Shown: positions 25,690 through 34,508, counted from the first letter of the stretch. The stretch: DNA of 64,000 nt from Lysinibacillus sphaericus OT4b.31 (GCF_000392615.1 NZ_KB933398.1:1118753-1182752); one strand, 5' to 3'. Numbers and translations are program-made. Notes: generated by a model from the sequence alone, not told the origin.

Positions 25690-26127
25690 TTGTGCCTTTT
25701 TATCATGTTAAATCCAAGCTTAGCGGATATGGAAGTATGTGATCGAACATTGGATAAATGTATTAAGATTGCTAGGAATAATTCTTTTGGTTCTATTGGT
25801 GTTGTTAATTTATTTTCTTTGCGAGCTAAAGATGCAGAAGATTTACTACAAGAGGAAGATCGAACTCATCCTGAAAATATTGAGTACGTTAAAAGAGCCA
25901 TAAATGATGCTGAAATCATTGTGGCTGCGTGGGGTGAAAAAGGTGTTTGGTTTAATGCGCATTATCCAGTTTTAAAATATTTAGATGATACTGGTAGAGA
26001 TTTATATAATCTTAATGTAAACAGGTACGGTATGCCACAACATCCACTATTTCAGAAGACAGATACTACTTTAAAAAAGTATGAATATAAGAAAGGAATT
26101 GTGGCTCATACTATTCCACCATTGTAA
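25690..26127 (+). CDS. DUF1643-family protein, start unclear
   Basis: The core LFIMLNPSLADMEVCDRTLDKC, then GVVNLFSLRAKDAEDLL and EIIVAAWGEKGVW, is the DUF1643 signature. The biochemical role of this family is unknown, and it often occurs on mobile elements. The open frame continues upstream of TTG 25690 to about 25603 and reads family-like residues (HRLFLRCKWERELPL), but it has no ATG, GTG or Shine-Dalgarno before an in-frame TAA. The N-terminus may therefore be damaged or start from an unusual codon. It is on the plus strand, alone between a lipoprotein gene and a small coiled-coil gene. Confidence 0.6.
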   Translation: MCLFIMLNPSLADMEVCDRTLDKCIKIARNNSFGSIGVVNLFSLRAKDAEDLLQEEDRTHPENIEYVKRAINDAEIIVAAWGEKGVWFNAHYPVLKYLDDTGRDLYNLNVNRYGMPQHPLFQKTDTTLKKYEYKKGIVAHTIPPL

Positions 26128-26201
26128 ATATAAGGATGTAAAACATCGAAAAATATGTTTTTATTCCTATTAAAGTATGGATAAGAGCAATTAAAATATA
26201 A

Positions 26202-26230
26202 AGCCCACTTCACTATTTATCTTGAAGTGG
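26202..26230. terminator. Hairpin between convergent genes
   Basis: CCCACTTCA / TGAAGTGGG with a loop of about 11 bases lies between the ends of the DUF1643 and coiled-coil genes and could serve both. T-runs are weak. Confidence 0.5.
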
Positions 26231-26241
26231 GAATCCAGTTT

Positions 26242-26469
26242 TTATTGTATCCTTTTCAATTCTGCCTCATGTTGAATGGAGCGAGCTGATAGTAATTCGA
26301 TAATGCGGTGTTGGCTTTCTTGAATGGCTTCTAGTCGGTTTACTTTTTCATTTGTTTCTAAAACAGCTTGTTTGATTTTTTGTTGTTCTGTTTCTAGCGA
26401 TTCAAGACGATTTTCGATTGAATCAAGACGTTGATTAATTTGCTTTAGTTCATTTAATACCTTCTCCAT
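26242..26469 (-). CDS. Small coiled-coil protein, 76 aa
   Basis: Almost the whole product from ATG 26469 is a heptad-patterned coiled coil (LNELKQINQRLDSIENRLES, then LETEQQKIKQAVLE and EKVNRLEAIQESQHRI). It has no signal peptide or membrane segment, so it should form parallel helical oligomers in the cytoplasm. The frame opens at 26601, but AAGGAG in the minus-strand leader and the coiled-coil boundary favour the shorter start. Similar short coiled-coil proteins are common in Bacillaceae and have no known role. Confidence 0.6.
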   Translation of the reverse strand: MEKVLNELKQINQRLDSIENRLESLETEQQKIKQAVLETNEKVNRLEAIQESQHRIIELLSARSIQHEAELKRIQ

Positions 26470-26639
26470 TAATTTTAACACTCCTTTCTCCTTAGGGTAT
26501 CTATTTTTAAAATATTTCTCTTTAATTTTAATCATTTTCATTATAGCACTGAAAAGTAGATTACAAGTATCGCCATTGCATTCATCGACAAAATATGACA
26601 TGCTTACTAGAGAGAAAAAAGTACTAGGAGAATGTTGTC

Positions 26640-27644
26640 GTGATTAAAGAGTGGGATTACCTACGTGTAGTGGCGTGTTTATCCATTTTACTATTGCACA
26701 CGTCTTCGTGGGTTATTATGGAAGTTGGTGCAGAACCGGAGCAGACGTTTTATTTGTTTTTACGTATTGCGCTGTGCTATGCAACGCCAACGTTTATTGT
26801 GTTGTCGATTTTAATATTGGCGAACCGTTATCGTGAGCAAATACCGACTAACTTTTGGTCGAGTAGAATTCAGTATATTTTTGTGCCTTTTTTAGTGTGG
26901 GCGTTTATAGATGCGTACCTTGTGGAGTCGATTTATCGCAAGGGCTTGTTGTGGGAAAAGTATGTGAACAATGTGGTTTATGGGGAATTTGTTGGCTGGT
27001 TTGTGGTTGTGATTATGCAGCTGTATGTGGTGTTTGCGCTGTTGAAGCGTTTTAAGTGGTCGAGCGCATGGTTTTTACCATTATGTGTGCTGATTACGCT
27101 TATTCATCATACGGTTATTTTGTTGCCATACCCAATTTTTGAAGACAATGCCATGGTGCTTCGTTTATTGTTTACAGGTTGGCTTGGCTATTTTGCAGTG
27201 GCCTATGCAATAGGGATATATTATTCGCAAATTGCGGAGTTGGCAAAGAAGTATCGTGGTGCGACAATTGTGTTGGTATTGTTATCTGCTGTATTTTTGT
27301 ACATGCGTTTGCTACTCGGATACACGGAGGTGCATTCGAGACGACTCGATTTGGTACCACTAGTAGTGAGTATTGTGCTAGTTGTTATTGCTTGGGGGCA
27401 GTCGGAACCGCAGACGATGGTCGTTCGCATCATTAGTCAATATGCATTTATGATTTATCTCATGCATTGGGAAGTTCTACGCTTATCGACAGGATGGTTT
27501 GTAGCGCATTTTGGTAGTACACTTGTCCGCGTACCACTGTTAATGCTGTGGACGTTAGTCGTTTGCATCGTGCTGACGAAGTTGATTTCTCTACTACCAT
27601 TTAGTCAATGGATCGTCGGAAAAATAAGGAAGCTTGTCTCATAA
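26640..27644 (+). CDS. Acyltransferase-3 family membrane protein
   Basis: A 334-residue integral membrane protein with about ten helices. It starts with the family signature WDYLRVVACLSILLLHTSSW (conserved Arg and His, R9 and H20 region) and ends with FMIYLMHWEVLRL. Acyltransferase-3 proteins move acyl, often acetyl, groups onto extracellular polysaccharides or lipids. It starts at GTG 26640 with AGGAGA 9 bases before. A strong terminator and a 21-bp repeat array follow. The nearby MBOAT and DHHW genes suggest a shared role in acylating a surface polymer, but they are on the opposite strand and not in one operon. Confidence 0.82.
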   Translation: MIKEWDYLRVVACLSILLLHTSSWVIMEVGAEPEQTFYLFLRIALCYATPTFIVLSILILANRYREQIPTNFWSSRIQYIFVPFLVWAFIDAYLVESIYRKGLLWEKYVNNVVYGEFVGWFVVVIMQLYVVFALLKRFKWSSAWFLPLCVLITLIHHTVILLPYPIFEDNAMVLRLLFTGWLGYFAVAYAIGIYYSQIAELAKKYRGATIVLVLLSAVFLYMRLLLGYTEVHSRRLDLVPLVVSIVLVVIAWGQSEPQTMVVRIISQYAFMIYLMHWEVLRLSTGWFVAHFGSTLVRVPLLMLWTLVVCIVLTKLISLLPFSQWIVGKIRKLVS

Positions 27645-27649
27645 AAATG

Positions 27650-27692
27650 AAAAAGCAGTGATTTCTAGGTTAATAGAAATCACTGCTTTTTT
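27650..27692 (+). terminator. Terminator of the acyltransferase gene
   Basis: AAGCAGTGATTTCTA and TAGAAATCACTGCTT form a 15-base stem followed by TTTTT. Confidence 0.92.
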
Positions 27693-27703
27693 GTATGGAT
27701 GAA

Positions 27704-27808
27704 AATCGCCGCTAGAGATGCAGTTATCGCTGATAAAACAGTCAAAATCGCTGATAGAAGTGCAGTTATCGCTGATAAAACTGACATAACCGCTGATAGA
27801 AGGGCGAC
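27704..27808 (+). repeat. 21-bp-period tandem array, type B, 5 units
   Basis: Five units of exactly 21 bases start at 27704, 27725, 27746, 27767 and 27788. Cores are AATCGCCGCTAG, TATCGCTGATAA, AATCGCTGATAG, TATCGCTGATAA and AACCGCTGATAG. Alternating units are the more alike, suggesting a 42-base higher-order unit. It lies between the convergent acyltransferase and DHHW genes and ends 18 bases before the DHHW stop. Confidence 0.92.
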
Positions 27809-27826
27809 TTCCACTCACAATACCAA

Positions 27827-29008
27827 TCACTCCGGCATCAATTTTAGATTTCGATCATTGTAGGCAAGTATGACATAGTCTGGCTGCATGCTTTGTAAAT
27901 AAGAAATCACATCTTTTTCTAAATAACGTAAGTCTAAGATCGTTACCGTTTTAAAGTGACTCGCTACATGAAATTGGATGGTGTTAAAGTAAGAATCCTT
28001 GATGACCACGAGATGCTTGTCACTATCATAGTTTTCGTTTACGATCGTGAGTTCGGCAAAGTCCCGACTATAGGCATCAGCATAATTCACTAACGCATCA
28101 GGGCTCATTTTCTTGGCACGACCATAGACAGCTTCGTATGGAGCAGTGATGCCTTCTTCCATTGTCCCGTCGTAAATTGTGAACTGTGTCGCAAATGAAT
28201 CGGGCTCATTGTAGCAAATCTGTTCATTGTTATCGACAGTCATGTACAGAATTTTATTCCACGAGCCTGCGAACTGATTAGGTAAGCAAAATGTATTGGC
28301 TTCATCGAATGGAATTGGCTTGATGGTTTCACCAAGTCGTTCACTTATTGTTTTTAATAGTGCCTCGTAACCTGAGTATGCACCGCGCATTGTCCAGTGA
28401 TGATCCGTTTTAAAGAAATTTCGTTCAGCAGAAAAGTCTTCCTTCATTTCATCATAGAGACGGACATTATCTACGCCAGCAGCTGTGACAAGCTCATGTA
28501 ATTTTGTATTGTTGGCGATACCTGCATCGTCGGGCATATAGCTCGGGCTTGGCTCGCGTGAGTAGGTCGCCTTAGCAGGTAGTGAATAAAACGTGAACGG
28601 TATGTTTTTTTCAGCAAGACCTTCGCTTAACTGCTGTAAATCTGTAGCGAAGGAGACAAGCTCTTCTTCAGATTTTGCTGCGGCTGGCTTGGAAATAATC
28701 CAGCCACTGTCATCATCGACTGCATACTTATCGTTTAAATATGTTTTGCCCATAGCACGTTGGAAGAAGACGTAATCGCGCATCCAAGTATCACGTGCGG
28801 GGAATTGATCGGATATATAGGATTCAACCTGTTTTGACCATTTCCCTGAAAAGATTTCCTGTGGGCTCGGAGAAATGTTTGCTGATTCTAACGGACGGTT
28901 CTCCATTTCTGATTGTGGACGATCCACCGTTAACACATGCACGACGAAGCCACCGAAAATGATGCAGAAAAAGGTAATTGGTAAAAGGTACGTCTGAATT
29001 TTTCGCAT
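27827..29008 (-). CDS. DHHW-family protein (AlgX/AlgJ-like O-acetylation partner)
   Basis: A 393-residue protein with an N-terminal membrane anchor (about residues 7-27) and an extracellular SGNH-like domain. The diagnostic DHHW motif is present in FFKTDHHWTMRGAYSG at about residue 208; the Asp-His pair of this motif is catalytic in AlgX/AlgJ-type acetylesterase/transferases. It follows the MBOAT gene with a gap of 10 bases on the same strand, the standard pair for exporting acetyl groups across the membrane and attaching them to a polysaccharide. Substrate is not readable from sequence, but the surrounding wall-polymer genes make the secondary wall polymer a reasonable guess. Confidence 0.82.
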   Translation of the reverse strand: MRKIQTYLLPITFFCIIFGGFVVHVLTVDRPQSEMENRPLESANISPSPQEIFSGKWSKQVESYISDQFPARDTWMRDYVFFQRAMGKTYLNDKYAVDDDSGWIISKPAAAKSEEELVSFATDLQQLSEGLAEKNIPFTFYSLPAKATYSREPSPSYMPDDAGIANNTKLHELVTAAGVDNVRLYDEMKEDFSAERNFFKTDHHWTMRGAYSGYEALLKTISERLGETIKPIPFDEANTFCLPNQFAGSWNKILYMTVDNNEQICYNEPDSFATQFTIYDGTMEEGITAPYEAVYGRAKKMSPDALVNYADAYSRDFAELTIVNENYDSDKHLVVIKDSYFNTIQFHVASHFKTVTILDLRYLEKDVISYLQSMQPDYVILAYNDRNLKLMPE

Positions 29009-29018
29009 GATGTCCCAC

Positions 29019-30443
29019 CTAGAATCTAAAGTAAATGAATGGATTATGGGTTGCGTTCACTAAAAACATTGTGATAAATAGTAACAGCGCGCCATAGTAA
29101 ATCGTTTGCGTAAGGCGTAATCCCCAGTCAAAGGAAAGGGAAGTGGTAGCCTTTTGTTCACTCCAATGTTGGTAAAGTTGATAAATTGGCATCGCAAAAA
29201 TAATGGCCACAATAAAGTAAATAGCATAATCTTTTGCTAGTAAAATGGTTTCATAATTATAAAGCGGTACATCCGATAGCCCAAACATCGTTTTGATAAA
29301 TGTGAAAGCATATGTAAAGTCATTCGCTCTAAAGAATACCCAACCAATCATAACGATAATGAGTATGTATAGATGTCGCACTAAGCGTGGAATTCGTTCC
29401 AACCATTTTAACAGCACCCATTTTTCCAGGCAGATTAATATGCCGTAATAAAAGCCCCATGCCATAAAGGTCCAGCTTGCTCCGTGCCAAAAGCCCGTTA
29501 ACGTCCAAACGATAAGCAAGTTTCGATAAAGCTTCCATTCGTGACTAACGCGACTACCCCCCAGTGGGAAATAGACATAATCTCTAAACCAACTACTTAG
29601 TGAAATATGCCAGCGACGCCAGAAGTCTGTCACGGATTGTGCGATATATGGATAGTTGAAGTTTTCTTCAAACTTAAAGCCAAAAATGCGTGCTAAACCA
29701 ATGGCCATATCACTATAGCCTGAGAAGTCAAAATAGATTTGCAGGGAGTACGCTAAAATCCCTATCCACGCAGTTCCTGTTGTTAAATCGCCACCCGATA
29801 AGCTAAAGACATGATCAGCTACTTCACCCATTGGATTAGCAATCAGTACCTTTTTTGCTAAACCTTGTACGAAGCGACGGGAACCAATCATCCAATCTTC
29901 TGCTGTGGAAAGACGTTTTTTAATCTGCTCGGCTACCGTTTGATATCGAACGATAGGCCCGGCCACAAGTTGTGGAAATAATGTAATAAACAGTGATAAG
30001 TCTAAGAAATTGCGTTGTGCTTTTACATCCTTACGATAGACATCGATAACATAGCTCAGTGCCTGGAACGTGTAAAATGAAATACCGATTGGTAGCGGTA
30101 CCGCTTGCCATTCAATTGGTTGCTCCAAGTAATTATTAAGGATGTCGACAAAAAAGCCAGCATATTTGTAATAGCCCAAGATTGCTAAGTTACTTACGAT
30201 GACTAACCAAAGTAGTGTTTTTCGTTTGGACTGTGACACCGTATTTTCTATGACAATCCCGAGTACATAGTTGAGGAGAATCGAAAGCATCATTAACAGT
30301 ACGTATTTCGGTTCGCCCCATGCATAAAAGAACAAGCTGGCCAACAGTAAAATCGTGTTACGTAGCATCTTCGGAGAGATGAAGTACACAACGAGCACTA
30401 ATGGCAAAAAGACATATAAAAAAATAAGGCTACTAAAAACCAT
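29019..30443 (-). CDS. MBOAT-family O-acyltransferase (AlgI/DltB-like)
   Basis: A polytopic membrane protein (about 475 residues) that passes acyl groups through the membrane. It begins VFSSLIFLYVFLPLVLVVYF, the AlgI-type start. The MBOAT core includes DFSGYSDMAIGLARIFG, NFNYPYIAQSVTDFWRRWHISLS and the invariant-His motif TGFWHGASWTFMAWG near residue 320. The reading frame runs far upstream to 30842, but that part is only the translated repeat array (LSAIVGV-type heptads). The real start is ATG 30443 or ATG 30458; neither has an ideal Shine-Dalgarno. It is the first gene of a pair with the DHHW protein. Confidence 0.86.
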   Translation of the reverse strand: MVFSSLIFLYVFLPLVLVVYFISPKMLRNTILLLASLFFYAWGEPKYVLLMMLSILLNYVLGIVIENTVSQSKRKTLLWLVIVSNLAILGYYKYAGFFVDILNNYLEQPIEWQAVPLPIGISFYTFQALSYVIDVYRKDVKAQRNFLDLSLFITLFPQLVAGPIVRYQTVAEQIKKRLSTAEDWMIGSRRFVQGLAKKVLIANPMGEVADHVFSLSGGDLTTGTAWIGILAYSLQIYFDFSGYSDMAIGLARIFGFKFEENFNYPYIAQSVTDFWRRWHISLSSWFRDYVYFPLGGSRVSHEWKLYRNLLIVWTLTGFWHGASWTFMAWGFYYGILICLEKWVLLKWLERIPRLVRHLYILIIVMIGWVFFRANDFTYAFTFIKTMFGLSDVPLYNYETILLAKDYAIYFIVAIIFAMPIYQLYQHWSEQKATTSLSFDWGLRLTQTIYYGALLLFITMFLVNATHNPFIYFRF

Positions 30444-30522
30444 TCCTTCAAATCCCATCCCTATTAAATTAAAAAAACAAGTTGTTGTTATTGTGGTTAG
30501 CAAGTATGTTGAGAGCCGTCGT

Positions 30523-30878
30523 AATCGCTGATAGCATTGTGTAAATCGTTGATAGAACAGTGACAATCGCCGATAGCATCGACAAATCGCTGATAGAATT
30601 CCAACAATCGCTGATAGCATCGTGAAAATCGCTGATAGAACCCCAACAATCGCTGATAGCATCATCAAAATCGCTGATAGCACCCCAATAATCGCCGATA
30701 GCATCGACAAAATCGCTGATAGAACCCCGACAATCGCTGATAGCATCATCAAAATCGCTGATAGAACCCCAACAATCGCCGATAGCATCGACAAAATCGC
30801 TGATAGAACCCCGACAATCGCTGATAGCATCGTAAAAATCACTGATTGAACTCTAAAAATTGCTAATAGTACATGATT
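30523..30878 (+). repeat. Large 21-bp-period tandem array, type B, about 17 units
   Basis: About 17 units begin AATCGCTGATAG, with CC or TT variants at bases 6-7, and end with a variable 9-base segment. Most are 21 bases (one is 20). Two kinds of tail alternate (CATCGACAA-like and AACCCCAAC-like), giving a 42-base super-unit through the middle of the array. The last two units are decayed. Both strands are open through it, which creates a false N-terminal extension of the MBOAT gene and a false 75-codon ORF. It lies between the divergent MBOAT gene and S-layer gene 2. Confidence 0.95.
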
Positions 30879-31200
30879 TCTACTAGCTAGATTGCTAATT
30901 TCAGGAATACTAAGCTACTCTCTAAAGGTAATTCATGAATAAATTACCTATCTTATTGTAACGTAAATTCACTATTTGTTCACTAAATGATTGTCCAGTG
31001 AATTTTTTTTCGAACAAGAGGAAAAATCTTTATTGGTCATATAGGAGGATATTTCATTGTAATATATGTGAAATAGGTATTGTTTATTGGAAAAATAACG
31101 AGACTGTATTGTGCAGATGCACATATTTTAAATCCAAAATGAGGTTATAAACCCTTTAAAAATCTAGATTTACCACATCTTTCATTCCATATATTGCACT
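30879..31200. other. Intergenic leader region of S-layer gene 2
   Basis: AT-rich, no gene. It contains a hairpin: AAATTCACT (30965-30973) pairs with AGTGAATTT (30997-31005), followed by T. This resembles a terminator pointing towards the S-layer promoter, perhaps shielding it from read-through. Confidence 0.5.
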
Positions 31201-31230
31201 TTGAAATGTGCGTTCTACTGGACTTATAAT
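31201..31230 (+). promoter_or_regulatory. Sigma-A promoter of S-layer gene 2
   Basis: TTGAAA (31201-31206), an 18-base spacer and consensus TATAAT (31225-31230), about 49 bases before the start codon. Confidence 0.65.
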
Positions 31231-31278
31231 AGAGTCGTAGTCACAGAAGTGGCTAATTTATCTAGGAGGTATTTGCAC

Positions 31279-34200
31279 ATGAAACAAAAATATAGTAAAT
31301 GGGTTGTCGGCGCAGCATCAGCGGCCCTAGTAGCATCAGCAATCGTACCAGTAGCAAGCGCAGCAAGCTTTTCTGATATTGAAGATAATGACCATAAGGA
31401 TGCAATTTTAGCGTTAGCAGACGCTAAAATCGTAGGTGGCTACCCAGACGGTACGTTCAAACCTAACGCGGTTGTTACACGTGGTAACGTAACAAAATTC
31501 TTAGGGAAATGGTTAGTATCTGAAAACTACGAAATTCCTACAGATTTTGCAACAGAAGCTCGTTTCACTGACTTACCAACAACAGCACCAGACAAAGAGT
31601 TATTACAATATGCAGCACTTGTTAAAGACGCAGGCGTTTTCAAAGGTTCTAACAACAAATTAATGCATACTAATAACATGTCTCGTGAACAAATGGCAGT
31701 TGTTTTAGTACGTGCCATTAAAACTGTTTACAACGTAGATTTAGTAGCAGATTACAAAGAATCAGATTTCAAATCTACAATTACTGACTTAGATAATGCT
31801 ACAGCTGAAGAAAACCGTGAAGCAATCATCGCGTTAGAGTATGCAGGACTTACAAACGTTAAAGCGTTCAATCCTAAAAATTCTTTAACACGTGGTCAAT
31901 TTGCATCATTCTTAAACCGTACAATTACAAACCTTGCTGAAGAAACTTTATCTGTGAAAGCAGTAAAAGTTGTAGATGCAAAAACATTAGAAGTAACTTT
32001 ATCTGATGATTCAAAACATACGGTAACATTAGAAACTGCTCTTAAAGAAAATGAAGAGACAAAAGTAGACTTCGTTATCGATGGTAAATCTTACTCAGCT
32101 GTGGTTACATATGAGGTAACTGAGTTAAAAGTAAAATCTGTTGATGCAGTCAATGCAAAAACTTTATCTGTAACATTCAATAAAGCTGTTGAAACTGAAA
32201 AAGCTAAATTTGAACTTAAAAAAGATGGCTTTAAATCGAACTTCTCTACTATTACTTGGAACGAAGATAAAACAGTTGCAACAATCGAATTAACAAGCAA
32301 AATCACTAAAGGTGAATTTACAGTTAGCGTAACTGGTCTTTCAGATCAAGCAGTAACTGGTTCTGTGAAAACAGAAGACGAAAAAGTAGCTGGTATCGAA
32401 ATCCTTGGAGAAGTAGCACCATCAACTGGTACTACATCTGCAACAGTTGGTTACCAAGTTACAAACCAATACGGTGAAGATATCACTAAATTAAATTCTT
32501 CTTCTTTAACTCTTTCAGCAGCAGGTGCTGATTCAGCAGTAGCCAATGCAGATGGTTCAATCACGATTACAAAAGCGGCTGGTCTTAAAGAAGGCGACAA
32601 AGTTGTCCTTACAGTTATTCACGGTTCAACTGCAACTACTACTACAAAAACAGTAACAGTTTCAGCTAAAACAGTTGTTTCTGAAGCAACTATTGGTACG
32701 CTTTACAACAAAGATGGCAAAACGTTAACTGAAGATACTAACTTAGCAAAAGATAAATTCTATCTTCCAGTTACTGCGAAAGATCAATACGGTAAAGAAA
32801 TTACTGATTTAAACCGTTTAAATGGAGCTAACGCTGAAGTTCTTGTGACTAACACAAACCAAGCTGTTACAACATTTGGTACGTTTGAAAAACAAACAAT
32901 CGACGGTAAAGAAGTAATCGTTCTTCCTGTTGCTAGCATTGTAGCTTCTGGTGACACAAACGTAATTGTGATCGCTAAAGCAACAGGTAAAAATGCACAA
33001 GCTGCAGTAAAAGTTGCTGAAGGTGTACGTGCTGATTCAGTTACATTAGGAGCACCAACAAAAGTTGTTACTGCTGGAGCGGATATCTTATTCCCATTAT
33101 CTGTATTAGATAAACAAGGTAATGCAATTAAAGAAACTGTTGCATTAAATGGTTCTAAAGGTATTACGATTACTGGTGGTACATTATTCGAAAAAGACGG
33201 CGAACTTTTTGCTAAAGTAGCTGCTGGTAGCGTAGTAGAAAACACACCAGTAACAGTTGTTGTGACTTCTTCAACTGGTAAAGTTGCTACACAAACAGTT
33301 ATCCCTAAAGCAGCAACTACACCAAAAGTAATCACTGGTTTAGATAGCAAAATTAGCACATCTATCCGTGAATTAGCTGATGCTAAAGTGGACATTACAG
33401 CAAAAGACATCGTAGTGGAAGACCAATTCGGTCAAGTAATCTCTGCTGACGAACTTCTTGCGAAACTTGGTACAGCTGGTTACACAATCCAACCATTCAC
33501 AGATGCTGATGCACCATTTACTGTAACTGGTGAAATCAAAGATGCTGTTACGAACAAAATCACTGTAACTTACAAAGCTGGAGCAACAAAAACAGCTGCA
33601 AATGTTACGTTCAAACTTGTAAAAACAGCTGACAACACTGCTGTAGAAGCAAGCTCTTATTCTAAACAATTCTCAGTTGTGAAAGATAGCTCATTTGCTT
33701 CTTACAAAGTAGAAGATATCAAACCTATCTATGTAACTGGTGATAATACTGCTGGCTATGCAATCCCAGCCGGTTATGGCAAAGACATCGTTGTTAAAGC
33801 AGTAACAGGTAACGGCGGAGAGGTTACGCTTAAAGCAGGTTCTGATTACACTGTTAAATCTACAGTTCTTTCAAACGTTGCAGATGGTGATATTACTACA
33901 GCTGATGCAGCAAATGTTGACTTCGATAAAGATGCAAAAACTGCAACTGCAAAAGTAACAATCACAATCAATGCTACTGGTGAAGAAATCGTTAAAGACG
34001 TAACTTTCTCTAACGTTGCTCCTGCAGTAGAAAAAGTAGCAGTTGTTGAAAACAATAAAGCTGCTGCTTACATTGCTGGCGAAACTGTTAACTTTGTAAC
34101 TACAAATTCTTACAATGTAGCTACTGACTTCAATCTTGATGCATTCTTCCAATTAGCTGATGTAGTTGTAACTGACCAATACGGTGTAATGGCAACAGTT

Positions 34201-34431
34201 GCAGAAGCTGATGCTGCTGGAGTTGTTAAAGGTCAAGCGAAATTCAACGACGTTGCAACAGCTACAACAACATTAACATTATCTAAAGTTTCTGGTGATG
34301 TTGTGTTCAGCGCAAACGGTACAACTGCTGCATCTGCAAAAGGTAAAGCAAACGATGTATTTAATGCTCGTGTAAACATCGGTGGTCAAAGTGCAACACC
34401 TGTAAAAGTTACAGCAAAAGTTGACTTTTAA
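31279..34431 (+). CDS. S-layer protein 2 (three SLH domains plus Ig-like repeats)
   Basis: The product is 1050 residues from ATG 31279, with AGGAGGT 8 bases upstream (the frame opens at 31201 inside the promoter). The signal peptide ends VPVASA (after residue 28). Three SLH domains occupy about 30-220 (VGGYPDGTFKPNAVVTRGN, SLTRGQFASFLNRTITNL). Ig-like domains follow, opening with KAVKVVDAKTLEVTLSDD and VKSVDAVNAKTLSVTFNKAV, close in style to SbpA-type Lysinibacillus S-layer proteins. Codon use is strongly optimised throughout, as expected for an abundant protein. The first 220 residues resemble S-layer protein 1, and the rest is different. It has its own promoter and terminator. Confidence 0.93.
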   Translation: MKQKYSKWVVGAASAALVASAIVPVASAASFSDIEDNDHKDAILALADAKIVGGYPDGTFKPNAVVTRGNVTKFLGKWLVSENYEIPTDFATEARFTDLPTTAPDKELLQYAALVKDAGVFKGSNNKLMHTNNMSREQMAVVLVRAIKTVYNVDLVADYKESDFKSTITDLDNATAEENREAIIALEYAGLTNVKAFNPKNSLTRGQFASFLNRTITNLAEETLSVKAVKVVDAKTLEVTLSDDSKHTVTLETALKENEETKVDFVIDGKSYSAVVTYEVTELKVKSVDAVNAKTLSVTFNKAVETEKAKFELKKDGFKSNFSTITWNEDKTVATIELTSKITKGEFTVSVTGLSDQAVTGSVKTEDEKVAGIEILGEVAPSTGTTSATVGYQVTNQYGEDITKLNSSSLTLSAAGADSAVANADGSITITKAAGLKEGDKVVLTVIHGSTATTTTKTVTVSAKTVVSEATIGTLYNKDGKTLTEDTNLAKDKFYLPVTAKDQYGKEITDLNRLNGANAEVLVTNTNQAVTTFGTFEKQTIDGKEVIVLPVASIVASGDTNVIVIAKATGKNAQAAVKVAEGVRADSVTLGAPTKVVTAGADILFPLSVLDKQGNAIKETVALNGSKGITITGGTLFEKDGELFAKVAAGSVVENTPVTVVVTSSTGKVATQTVIPKAATTPKVITGLDSKISTSIRELADAKVDITAKDIVVEDQFGQVISADELLAKLGTAGYTIQPFTDADAPFTVTGEIKDAVTNKITVTYKAGATKTAANVTFKLVKTADNTAVEASSYSKQFSVVKDSSFASYKVEDIKPIYVTGDNTAGYAIPAGYGKDIVVKAVTGNGGEVTLKAGSDYTVKSTVLSNVADGDITTADAANVDFDKDAKTATAKVTITINATGEEIVKDVTFSNVAPAVEKVAVVENNKAAAYIAGETVNFVTTNSYNVATDFNLDAFFQLADVVVTDQYGVMATVAEADAAGVVKGQAKFNDVATATTTLTLSKVSGDVVFSANGTTAASAKGKANDVFNARVNIGGQSATPVKVTAKVDF

Positions 34432-34465
34432 TCTCTGATTTAAATATGACTTTATAAACTATTTA

Positions 34466-34508
34466 GGCAGTGGAAAGTTCGATGTAATCGAACTCTCCAC
34501 TGTTTTTT
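34466..34508 (+). terminator. Terminator of S-layer gene 2
   Basis: CAGTGGA-A-AGTTCGAT pairs with ATCGAACT-C-TCCACTG around a 3-base loop, followed by TTTTTT. Confidence 0.93.

Noticed and set aside
30444..30842. N-terminal extension of the MBOAT protein (128-133 residues of LSAIVGV-like heptads)
   Set aside because: It is the translation of the 21-bp repeat array followed by non-family sequence. The MBOAT family start and the two plausible ATG codons lie after it.
30622..30849. 75-codon ORF on the plus strand (KIADRTPTIADS heptads)
   Set aside because: It lies wholly within the repeat array, has no Shine-Dalgarno, and both strands are open only because the period is a multiple of three.
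30523..30878. CRISPR array
   Set aside because: Repeats are 12 bases with 9-base tails that themselves recur in two types. There are no unique spacers of 30 bases or so, no leader and no cas genes.
32784..33410. 208-codon minus-strand ORF inside S-layer gene 2
   Set aside because: Antisense shadow caused by the strong codon bias of the S-layer gene.
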